Assembly: GCA_034428935.1 (NCBI GenBank)
Contig: DAOUHB010000011.1
Location: 1 to 28,164, forward strand
DNA: 28,164 nucleotides
Direction of reading: 5' to 3'
Source: JAAYZQ01 sp034428935
GTDB taxonomy: Bacteria; Chloroflexota; Anaerolineae; JAAYZQ01
Part shown: piece by piece, positions 7,830-14,393 of the stretch
Position numbering within the stretch: position 1 is the first letter of the stretch
How the letters are laid out: each line of letters begins with the position of its first letter
Notes under the pieces: generated by a model
Database searches by the model: none
Told to the model about the DNA's origin: nothing
What the model saw: only the letters and a program-made list of their open reading frames with translations
Translations under genes and position numbers: made by a program

Positions 7830-8729
7830 ATGTCACTCTATCCGAAGGCCTATCGCTCCCTTCGCCGCCACTGGTTTCACCGCTTCCTGACGTTCCTGCT
7901 GGGCATTGTCCTGTTGTACGCGCCCTTTGCCCTGCTGACGCGTCTCGTTCTGTGGGCGACCGGCACCCCGCTCTTGCCCGACGTTCATCGCATCTGCATG
8001 CGCATGCCCATCCAGTGGCTGGCACAGCCGTGGATGTATGGTACCATGATCGAGCAGCCGATGTACCTGGGTGCGGTCCTGGTCCTACCTCTGGCCGCCC
8101 TGTTTGCCGGGCCCCTGTTCTGCGGGTGGCTGTGCCCTGCCGGCGGCATCACCGAGTTCCTGAGCCGGCTTGTGCCGCCCCGGTTCCAGATCGACCTGGC
8201 CGGCAAGGTCAAGGCCACCCCGGTACGCTATGGTTTTACCGTGGGCATGATGGGCGCTTCGTTCGTGGGAGCGAACGTCTGTTGCTCCTTCTGCAATTTC
8301 ACCCACACGCAGAACATCGTCAGCGGGCTCCTGGGCGACTTTACGGGGCTGACCTACTGGGCCTCCTTCACCGTCGCCAGCTTTGTCCTGTGGTTCTTTG
8401 TCCTGGGCCTGTTTACCAGGGGAGGGCGGGGTTGGTGCAACTTTCTTTGTCCGGCCGGCGCCCTGCAAGGCCTGGCCCATTCGCTGGGGCGCGCACTGCG
8501 CCTGGGCCGTTCGGTGCAGATCGACCACGGCCTTTGCCTGGGGTGCAAGAGCTGCGTGTCGGCCTGCCCGGCGTGGGCCATCTCGACCAAAAGCGAGCCC
8601 CATATCGACATTCACGCCTGCAACGGATGCATGGACTGCGCCGAGGTTTGCAGCCAGAAGGCCATCGCTTACAGGCCCAACCGGGCAGCGGCCAGGGCGG
8701 TTGCCGTGCAGGCGGCAGCGGGCGACTAG
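7830..8729 (+). CDS. NapH/NosR-like membrane 4Fe-4S polyferredoxin
   Basis: 299-aa integral membrane electron-transfer protein. Several transmembrane helices carry two CxxxCP motifs, 'CGWLCPAGG' and 'WCNFLCPAGALQG', typical of the NapH/NosR/RdxA C-terminal module. An extra cysteine cluster, 'NVCCSFCNFTHTQN', lies between them. The C-terminus is a two-cluster ferredoxin: 'CLGCKSCVSACPAWA' and 'CNGCMDCAEVCSQKA'. Family members pass electrons from the quinone pool to an extracytoplasmic reductase or maturation system. No nap, nos or other terminal reductase gene is near, so the partner is unknown. The start at 7830 is set by GAGGAGG. It is the third gene of the DUF4418 operon. Confidence 0.88.
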   Translation: MSLYPKAYRSLRRHWFHRFLTFLLGIVLLYAPFALLTRLVLWATGTPLLPDVHRICMRMPIQWLAQPWMYGTMIEQPMYLGAVLVLPLAALFAGPLFCGWLCPAGGITEFLSRLVPPRFQIDLAGKVKATPVRYGFTVGMMGASFVGANVCCSFCNFTHTQNIVSGLLGDFTGLTYWASFTVASFVLWFFVLGLFTRGGRGWCNFLCPAGALQGLAHSLGRALRLGRSVQIDHGLCLGCKSCVSACPAWAISTKSEPHIDIHACNGCMDCAEVCSQKAIAYRPNRAAARAVAVQAAAGD

Positions 8730-8747
8730 CCCGAGGAGGGAGACACC

Positions 8748-8873
8748 ATGTTCGAGCGCCTCAGCGAGCGCCTGCAACACCTGGGCTGGAGGTTTCACGG
8801 CTTTGTCCTGGGCATGAGCCTGGCGGGAGGTGCTATGCTCGCCGGGCAGGGCTGCGCCGCCACCGGACAGTGA
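8748..8873 (+). CDS. Small membrane protein (41 aa)
   Basis: The ATG at 8748 has GAGGAGGG 8 nt upstream, as strong as the sites of neighbouring genes, and lies 18 nt after the polyferredoxin stop. The product has an amphipathic N-terminus (MFERLSERLQHLGWRFHG) and one hydrophobic segment (FVLGMSLAGGAMLAGQGCAA). It could be a small accessory subunit of the redox protein. Support is the ribosome binding site, operon position and membrane-like composition; I know no family for it. Confidence 0.6.
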   Translation: MFERLSERLQHLGWRFHGFVLGMSLAGGAMLAGQGCAATGQ

Positions 8874-8891
8874 CCTGCCTGTGGAGCCTGC

Positions 8892-8996
8892 GTGTCCAGG
8901 CTACCCATCCTGGCCCTGCCCCTTGTGGCCGACGGTCTGCTCGTCGTGTTCCGGGCGGCGATGCGTCGCGGCGCGCGCCGAGCGCCACAGCCTTGA
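8892..8996 (+). CDS. Possible very small membrane protein (34 aa)
   Basis: A GTG at 8892 preceded by GGAG (5-nt spacing) opens a frame encoding a hydrophobic stretch 'LPILALPLVADGLLVVFRAA' followed by a very basic tail (MRRGARRAPQP). It lies 18 nt after the preceding small gene. The hydrophobic-then-basic design is plausible, but the length is so short that chance is possible. Confidence 0.3.
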   Translation: MSRLPILALPLVADGLLVVFRAAMRRGARRAPQP

Positions 8997-9013
8997 AAGT
9001 GTTCGTGCTCATT

Positions 9014-9037
9014 CCCGCCCTACAACCCGCCCTACAA
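9014..9037 (+). repeat. 12-bp perfect tandem duplication
   Basis: CCCGCCCTACAA occurs twice back to back in the gap between the small membrane genes and the four-helix protein gene. No function is evident; it may be a replication-slippage product. Confidence 0.7.
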
Positions 9038-9135
9038 AAGCCCTCCCAACACAAGAGAATCGTCGGGGAATCGTCATGCAAGCCGGGCCGACTTGCGGTA
9101 AAATGGTAGAACCTGGCCTTCGATGTACCGCGTCG

Positions 9136-9154
9136 CCTCGGCCTGGGGCCGAGG
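9136..9154 (+). promoter_or_regulatory. Perfect 8-bp stem hairpin upstream of the 9200 gene
   Basis: CCTCGGCC, loop TGG, GGCCGAGG. It lies 45 nt upstream of the ATG at 9200. No T-run follows on either strand, so it is not a canonical terminator. It may end the upstream operon inefficiently or structure the leader of the next gene. Confidence 0.5.
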
Positions 9155-9199
9155 TCACGGCTGAATGAGCGCCGGCCAGAGCGCAAAGGAGGGTTCTCC

Positions 9200-9712
9200 A
9201 TGAGCAAGAAGCGATCCTGGCAGGGGATCGTCCTGGCAATGGCGGGCATTGGCCTGCTCGCCAGTTGGGCGATACTGTTCGCCATCACCGACATGGTGAC
9301 GTGGAGTCTCGCGCCCTTTGACACCACGCCCGTCGAGCTGCGGCCGGCGCCCGGCACCTGGCAGCGCGAAGTGAGCGATTTCTTTACCGAGCCCCCCGGG
9401 AACGCCATCCTGCCGGTCCTGGTTGTGGGCAGCAGTGCCGTCCTCTTCTTTGTCGCTCTCTTTCGCACAACTGCTTCCGCCACTGCACGGGCGAGGCTTG
9501 CCTTTCGGTTTCTGGAATCAAACCTCCTGATTGCTGGGGCCATCCTCCTGAGCATCTATGTCTTTGGAGCACTGCCCCTCGAGCTGGCGCCTTACCCGGG
9601 CTATGGCTGGACGATCAAGTTTCTCGTGCCCCAAACCGTGCTGCTGATCTTGCTGTTTGTGCTGCAAGGACGATTTCTGGGAACCCTTGCTCCCACACGC
9701 GCGGCCCCTTAG
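9200..9712 (+). CDS. Four-helix membrane protein of unknown function
   Basis: 170 aa. Hydrophobic segments lie at about residues 9-30, 67-87, 105-126 and 138-158, with a roughly 35-residue loop containing 'RPAPGTWQREVSDFFTEPPG' between the first and second. I recognise no family and see no catalytic motif. The start at 9200 is well supported by AAAGGAGG (AAAGGAGGGTTCTCC). It lies about 200 nt after the small membrane genes, so it may be a separate unit. A TAAAAT at 9099-9104 could be its -10 but has no good -35. Confidence 0.75.
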   Translation: MSKKRSWQGIVLAMAGIGLLASWAILFAITDMVTWSLAPFDTTPVELRPAPGTWQREVSDFFTEPPGNAILPVLVVGSSAVLFFVALFRTTASATARARLAFRFLESNLLIAGAILLSIYVFGALPLELAPYPGYGWTIKFLVPQTVLLILLFVLQGRFLGTLAPTRAAP

Positions 9713-9860
9713 CGCCCGAAGCCTGGCTGGCGGCCTGGAACCCGTCGGCACAAGCCGCTCTCCTCATTACCTCAAATGTGGTAGCCGATACCTCGCGAGG
9801 GTGATGCCCCGACCCTACAAATTACCCAGAAACAGGTAGGGTGCTTACCTTTCTGTGGCG

Positions 9861-9889
9861 TTGCCTTTTGGCGGTAGACCTGCTATGAT
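9861..9889 (+). promoter_or_regulatory. Sigma-70-type promoter of the peptide-type transporter operon
   Basis: -35 TTGCCT (9861-9866), exactly 17 bp spacer, -10 TATGAT (9884-9889) extended by TGC. Transcription would start near 9896, leaving about 310 nt of leader before the ATG at 10207. This is one of the best promoter matches in the window. Confidence 0.7.
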
Positions 9890-10162
9890 TGAACCAGACG
9901 CCGCCACCTCGCTTCCGTAAACGCGGTCACCTGGCCATTTCGCTCGACACCGGACCCGCTGCCCGGGTTCGCGGGCCTGGAGGGCGGCCGAGCGGCCTTG
10001 ATGGCATATCTCTGCCGTGGTGGCCGGCTTGATGCGCAACTCCTGCGCCGACAGGAGCCCAGACTGAAGCAAAAACGCTGCCACGATGGACAGGTGGCAC
10101 AAGCAGTGAGGGAGGAGGTGGTCCACCGGAAGACAAGGCCGGAACCAATGCCTGTTCAGCCT

Positions 10163-10177
10163 GGGGCCAGAGGCCCC
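10163..10177 (+). promoter_or_regulatory. GC hairpin just upstream of the binding-protein start
   Basis: GGGGCC, loop AGA, GGCCCC, ending 29 nt before the ATG at 10207 and 14 nt before its GGAGGGG ribosome binding site. It could influence initiation or leader stability. No experimental analogue is known to me. Confidence 0.4.
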
Positions 10178-10206
10178 GCATGAAGCCACCGGAGGGGAAG
10201 CACGAT

Positions 10207-11886
10207 ATGAAAGCCAAGCGATTGAGTTTGCTGGGTGCGTTGGTGGTCCTGAGCCTGTTGGTCACCCAATGTGGCGCCACCCCGCAACCCCAGACCGTCG
10301 TCCAGACGGTCGAAGTCGAAAAGACGGTCATCGAAACCGTCGAGGTGGAAAAAGAGGTCATCCAGACGGTAGAGGTGGAAAAAGAGGTCGTCAAGGAGGT
10401 CGAGGTGACGGCCGTGCCCGAGGGGTCCAAGCCCAGCGGAACGCTGCGCGTGGCCCTTTCCGGCTATCCGAACTCGCTCTACATCCCGGCCACCCAGGAC
10501 AAGAATGCCGACAACGCGGCATCGCAGCTCTACGACCCTCTCGTGTTCCAGGACAACGAGGGCAACATTGGGCCCGGCCTGGCCGAGCGTTGGGAGATTT
10601 CGGACGATGGTACCGAGTACACCTTCTACCTGCGCCAGGGCGTCACGTTCCACAACGGCGAGCCCTTTACCGCCGACGACGTGATTGCCACCTGGGAATA
10701 TGGCAAGGGCGAAGGCTCGGCGTGGCCCGATCGCTATTCCATTGCCGAGACGGTGGAAAAGATCGACGATTATACCGTCAAGGTCACCACCGATGGCCCC
10801 AAGCCGCTGCTGCTGATCACGATGCACGACTTCTGGTCCATCATCCCCGACGAGTACATGGCCGAAGTTGGCGTCGAGGGCTTCCAGGAGCATCCCATCG
10901 GCACCGGGCCCTTTATGTTTGTCGAGTGGATCAAGGGCGATCGCATCACCTACAAGGCCAACCCCGACTACTGGCGCGAGGGAATGCCCAAGGTCGAGAC
11001 CCTCATATTCCGGCCCATTCCCGAGTCGTCCACACGCGTGGCGGCCATCCAGACCGACGAGATCGACGTCGTCCAGCGGTTGAGCGCCGAAGAGGCGCAG
11101 GGCCTGCTGGGTGAGGCCGGTGTCCGCGTCATCAAGTATCCCGTGGCCCGCATCTTTTACATCGCCTTCAACAACCTGACCTCCGGCGTGGGACTGCCCA
11201 CCGAAGACCCCCTGGTTCGCCAGGCCATGAACCATGCCGTCGACGTAGATGCCATCATCGACGCCCTGTTCAGCGGCTTTGGCAAGAGGGCCTCGGGTTA
11301 CGTCGCCACCGGCGAGATGGCCTACGGCAACGTGTCGCCCTTCTCCTACGACCCGGACAAGGCCGCGGAACTCCTGGCTGAAGCGGGTTATGCCGACGGC
11401 TTTGAGATCGACATGGCCTGCCCGGCCGGCGCCTATGGTTCCTTCGAAGAGGTCTGCGAGGCTGTCGTCGGCTACCTGAGCGAGGTGGGCATCACCGTCA
11501 ACCTGGAGATCATGGAATCGGGGCACTACTGGAACCTGGAAGCGGCCAAGGAACTGCCGCCTCTCTTTGGCGACAGTTGGGCTGATGAGAGCGGCGAGGC
11601 CTACAACCGCCTGCGCGGTGCCCTCGGCGGCGATGATGCGCCCTACTCGGCCTGGTCCGACCCGGAGATCGACCGCCTGCTGGGCGAGATTGCGATCGAG
11701 GTGGACATCGCCCGGCGCACGGCCCTCTACGAGGAGCTTCAGGTCTACATGCAGGAGAACCCGCCCTTCATCTACCTCTACGAGCCCTACACCTTCGAAG
11801 CCGTCCGGGACAAGGTCCAGGATTACCAGCCGCGCCCATCAGAGATCTTTTACTTGATGGATACGTGGGTAGCCATCAGTGACTAG
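10207..11886 (+). CDS. ABC transporter substrate-binding lipoprotein, family 5 (peptide/nickel type)
   Basis: Lipid-anchored receptor of a Dpp/Opp-type importer, 559 aa. A signal peptide (MKAKRLSLLGALVVLSLLVTQC) ends at Cys22 with a slightly atypical lipobox (VTQC). A spacer of repeated 'TVEVEK' units (about residues 30-68) follows, as is common in Chloroflexota binding proteins. The mature part has family 5 features: 'LYDPLVFQDNEGNIGPGLAE', 'YTFYLRQGVTFHNGEPFTAD', 'HPIGTGPFMFVEWIKGDRI', 'VRQAMNHAVDVDAIID' and the C-terminal 'QENPPFIYLYEP'. The frame also opens at 10180, but the ATG at 10207 has GGAGGGG upstream and begins the signal peptide. It is first in an operon with a chimeric transporter gene, an oxidoreductase and an aminotransferase. 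The substrate might be a peptide, opine, amine or other nitrogen compound. Confidence 0.93.
   Translation: MKAKRLSLLGALVVLSLLVTQCGATPQPQTVVQTVEVEKTVIETVEVEKEVIQTVEVEKEVVKEVEVTAVPEGSKPSGTLRVALSGYPNSLYIPATQDKNADNAASQLYDPLVFQDNEGNIGPGLAERWEISDDGTEYTFYLRQGVTFHNGEPFTADDVIATWEYGKGEGSAWPDRYSIAETVEKIDDYTVKVTTDGPKPLLLITMHDFWSIIPDEYMAEVGVEGFQEHPIGTGPFMFVEWIKGDRITYKANPDYWREGMPKVETLIFRPIPESSTRVAAIQTDEIDVVQRLSAEEAQGLLGEAGVRVIKYPVARIFYIAFNNLTSGVGLPTEDPLVRQAMNHAVDVDAIIDALFSGFGKRASGYVATGEMAYGNVSPFSYDPDKAAELLAEAGYADGFEIDMACPAGAYGSFEEVCEAVVGYLSEVGITVNLEIMESGHYWNLEAAKELPPLFGDSWADESGEAYNRLRGALGGDDAPYSAWSDPEIDRLLGEIAIEVDIARRTALYEELQVYMQENPPFIYLYEPYTFEAVRDKVQDYQPRPSEIFYLMDTWVAISD
10294..10413 (+). repeat. In-frame repeats encoding the VEVEK spacer
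   Basis: Degenerate 18-36 bp units such as GAGGTGGAAAAAGAGGTC recur and encode the Val/Glu/Lys/Thr spacer between the lipid anchor and the binding domain. The peptide repeat is better conserved than the DNA, so the repeat is maintained at the protein level. Its highly charged, alternating pattern suggests an extended or coiled linker. Confidence 0.75.
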
Positions 11887-11937
11887 GCGGCGTCCGTCGT
11901 CTGCGCGACCGGGCTGATCCAGAAGCTCAGTTTGCCC

Positions 11938-11969
11938 GTGGGGGTGGGCAGAATCGCTGCTCACCCCAC
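11938..11969 (+). terminator. Imperfect hairpin between binding protein and transporter gene
   Basis: A 13-pair stem with one bulged G and one G-T pair (GTGGGGGTGGGCAG against CTGCTCACCCCAC, loop AATCG) starts 52 nt after the binding-protein stop. No strong T-run follows. Such stem-loops after a binding-protein gene often protect its mRNA or reduce read-through, giving more receptor than permease. Confidence 0.45.
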
Positions 11970-12077
11970 CAGCCCTTTCCAACCGCCACTGGAGCGGCGA
12001 GCAGCACCCGTCGCGCCTGGCATCGCACTCCGCTTTCGCCCCCTGGCATTCCATGCCCAAGGCACGAGGAGGCACTG

Positions 12078-12971
12078 ATGCGACGATATTTCCTTGTCAA
12101 GGTGGGCCAGTCACTCTTGCTGCTGCTGGGCGTCCTGGTCCTGGTCTTTTTCATGTTGCGGCTCACGGGCGATCCGGCCCGGCTGATGCTGTCGCGCAGC
12201 CTGCGGCCCAAGATGCAGATGATCTTCCAGGACCCCTACGCCTCCCTCAACCCCCGCCATACGGTAGCCAAGATCGTCGGCGAGCCCCTGGTCATCCATC
12301 GCATCCATCGCCGGGGCAGCCGGGAGCTCAAGAGGCGGGTGGAAGAGCTGCTGGAGCTGGTGGGCCTGGACGCGGCCTACGCCCGCCGCTTTCCCCACGA
12401 GTTCTCCGGCGGGCAGCGGCAGCGCATCATGATTGCCCGGGCCCTGTCGCTCAATCCCTCCTTTATCGTCTGCGACGAGCCCATCTCGGCGCTGGACGTG
12501 TCGATCCAGGCGCAGGTGATCAACCTGATGCAGGACTTGCAGGAGCAACTGGGGGTCGCCTACCTCTTTATCGCCCACGACCTGAGCATGGTCAAGCACA
12601 TCTCCCACCGTATCGCCGTCATGTACCTGGGCAAGCTCGTGGAGCTGACCGACCGCAACCGTCTCTTTGACGACCCGCTCCATCCCTACACCCAATCCCT
12701 CAATTCGGCCGTGCCGGTGCCCAACCCCAGGCTGGAGGCCAGGCGGACGCGGTTCATCCTCAAGGGGGAGCCGCCCAGTCCCGCCAATCCGCCAACGGGG
12801 TGCGTCTTTCACCCCCGCTGCCCACTGGCCATTGACGAGTGCGCCAGGGTTGTGCCTGATTTTCGCGTCGTGCGCCCCGGCCATTATGTCGCCTGCCACC
12901 TGGCCGACGACAAGTGCACCAGCAAGATCTGTGACGCCGGCGTGCTCGCGTCAGAGGCCGAGGTCCAATGA
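12078..12971 (+). CDS. Chimeric ORF: DppB-like permease N-terminus fused to DppF-like ATPase lacking Walker A
   Basis: 297 aa made of two unrelated parts. Residues 1-40 (MRRYFLVKVGQSLLLLLGVL..., ending GDPARLMLSR) are the start of a DppB/OppB permease: one membrane helix and the 'RLTGDPA' motif. From about residue 41 it reads as the middle of a DppF/OppF ATPase: 'LRPKMQMIFQDPYASLNPR' (Q-loop), signature 'FSGGQRQR', Walker B 'FIVCDEPISALD', 'IAHDLSM' and the C-terminal 'GCVFHPRCPLA' cysteine region. The Walker A (GxSGxGKS) that should precede the Q-loop is absent, so the product should not hydrolyse ATP or form a channel. Junction near 12189-12206. The start is set by GAGGAGG. Simplest reading: an in-frame deletion or assembly collapse removed the rest of dppB, dppC, dppD and the start of dppF, about 3 kb by usual family sizes. 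Confidence 0.85.
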   Translation: MRRYFLVKVGQSLLLLLGVLVLVFFMLRLTGDPARLMLSRSLRPKMQMIFQDPYASLNPRHTVAKIVGEPLVIHRIHRRGSRELKRRVEELLELVGLDAAYARRFPHEFSGGQRQRIMIARALSLNPSFIVCDEPISALDVSIQAQVINLMQDLQEQLGVAYLFIAHDLSMVKHISHRIAVMYLGKLVELTDRNRLFDDPLHPYTQSLNSAVPVPNPRLEARRTRFILKGEPPSPANPPTGCVFHPRCPLAIDECARVVPDFRVVRPGHYVACHLADDKCTSKICDAGVLASEAEVQ

Positions 12972-13020
12972 GAGCGCCCGCCTGACCGCGGTTGGCCGGC
13001 ACACGTCCAGGGAGGGAGAA

Positions 13021-14379
13021 ATGCAGTTGATCGAGGAAATGGTGAAACGCGTGCCCGTGCTGGCCGAGACCGACGTGCTGGTAGTCGGTAGCGGGCCGGC
13101 CGGCCTGGCCGCGGCCGTGGGCGCGGCGCGCGAAGGCGTCGACACGGTGCTGGTCGAGCGCTATGGCTGCTTTGGGGGCGTCATCAGCCAGGTGGGCGTA
13201 GAGACCATCGCCTGGTACCGCCACGAGGGAACAGTCGACGTCGAGGGAGTCGGCCTCGAGTTCGAGCAACGCGCCCTGGAGATGGGCGGCGCCCGCCAGG
13301 AGCCCCAATCGAACAGCCTGGCCCTGGACGCCGAGATGTTCAAGGTCGTGGCCGACTCGATGGTGCAGGAAGCGGGCATCGTGCCGCTCCTCCACTGCCT
13401 GGCGGTCGACGTGATCATGGAGGGCGACGCCATCCGCGGGATCGTCACCGAGAGCAAGTCGGGCCGGCAGGCCATCCTGGCCCGGCGGGTCGTCGACGCC
13501 ACGGGAGATGCCGACGTTGCGTACCGTGCCGGGGCTCCGTGTCGCAAGACGAACCGGGACGAGATGATGGGCGTGACAGTCATGTTTTCCTGTGCCGGCG
13601 TCGACAAAGAGCGCTTCCTGGACCACGTCAGGCAACATCCAGCGACCTACGGGGACTGGGGCAAGAACTGGGCCATGGAAACCACGAGCAAAGAGGACCA
13701 CCTCTTCAGCACCTACCTGGAGGAACCCTTCAACCGGGCCCGCGAGGATGGCCTGATCCCGGAACGCATGACCGGCATCGGCGGCACGTGGGGCACACTC
13801 ACCGACGAGGGCGAGGCCACCAACCTGAACGTGGTCTACATGACCGGCTACGACCCCACCGACGTCCGGGACCTGACCCGGGCAGAGATGGAGGGACGGC
13901 GCCAGGCCCTGCTGGCCATCGAGGCCCTGCGGCGGTACGCGCCCGGCTTCGAGAAGGCCAGGCTCCGCAACTTTGGCATGACCCTCGGCACCCGCGACTC
14001 GCGTAAGATCGTGGGCCGCCACGTCATCACCGGGCAGGACGTGCGCCATCAAGCCCGCTTCGATGACAGCATCGGCATCTTTCCGGAGTTCATCGACGGC
14101 TACGGCGTCCTGGTCCTGCCCACCACCGGCCGGTACTTCCAGGTGCCGTACGGCATCCTGGTCCCACAGCTCGTGGAGAACCTGCTGGTGGCCGGGCGCT
14201 GCGTCTCGGGCGACAAGATGTCGCACGCCGCACTGCGCAACATGATGTGCTGCACGGTGACCGGCCAGGGCGCGGGCGTGGCGGCCGCCGTCTCGGTGCG
14301 GGACGGGGTCGCCAGTGGCGCGGTAGACGTCGCGCGCGTCCAACGCGCGCTGCACAGGCAAGGGGTACGAATCTATTAG
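13021..14379 (+). CDS. FAD-dependent oxidoreductase (FAD_oxidored family)
   Basis: 452 aa. The N-terminal dinucleotide-binding fold reads 'ETDVLVVGSGPAGLAAAVGA' (GxGxxG) with the acidic strand end 'VDTVLVERYGCFGGVISQVG'. The second FAD motif is 'ARRVVDATGDADVAYRAGAP', and 'GIFPEFIDGYGVLVLPTTGR' and 'NLLVAGRCVSGDKMSHAALR' follow, as in the PF12831-type family. It is probably a cytoplasmic flavoprotein acting on an imported small molecule; the substrate is not evident. The frame is open from 12667, but that part lies inside the chimeric transporter gene; the ATG at 13021 has GGAGGGAG directly upstream. It lies 49 nt after the chimeric gene and 14 nt before the aminotransferase, consistent with one operon. 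Confidence 0.9.
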   Translation: MQLIEEMVKRVPVLAETDVLVVGSGPAGLAAAVGAAREGVDTVLVERYGCFGGVISQVGVETIAWYRHEGTVDVEGVGLEFEQRALEMGGARQEPQSNSLALDAEMFKVVADSMVQEAGIVPLLHCLAVDVIMEGDAIRGIVTESKSGRQAILARRVVDATGDADVAYRAGAPCRKTNRDEMMGVTVMFSCAGVDKERFLDHVRQHPATYGDWGKNWAMETTSKEDHLFSTYLEEPFNRAREDGLIPERMTGIGGTWGTLTDEGEATNLNVVYMTGYDPTDVRDLTRAEMEGRRQALLAIEALRRYAPGFEKARLRNFGMTLGTRDSRKIVGRHVITGQDVRHQARFDDSIGIFPEFIDGYGVLVLPTTGRYFQVPYGILVPQLVENLLVAGRCVSGDKMSHAALRNMMCCTVTGQGAGVAAAVSVRDGVASGAVDVARVQRALHRQGVRIY

Positions 14380-14393
14380 GAGGATGGTTCTCA

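Larger units (their letters stand above)
9713..10206 (+). other. Intergenic region and long leader of the peptide-type binding protein gene
   Basis: About 494 nt without a supportable gene. Before the promoter lies an imperfect hairpin (9827-9855: CAGAAA and GGTA pair with TACCTTTCTG around a 7-nt loop). The promoter is at 9861-9889. The transcribed leader (about 9896-10206) has short perfect stems: CTCCTG/CAGGAG (10040-10057), GGCCG/CGGCC near 9986-9998, and GGGGCC/GGCCCC (10163-10177). I could not match it to a known riboswitch. Confidence 0.5.

Noticed and set aside
9998..10183. 61-aa ORF in the leader of the binding-protein gene
   Set aside because: No ribosome site, non-protein-like composition, and it runs into the structured part of the leader.
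10294..10413. Short repeats in the binding-protein gene considered as a CRISPR-like or mobile repeat
   Set aside because: They are in frame, degenerate at DNA level and encode the common VEVEK linker; there are no spacers.
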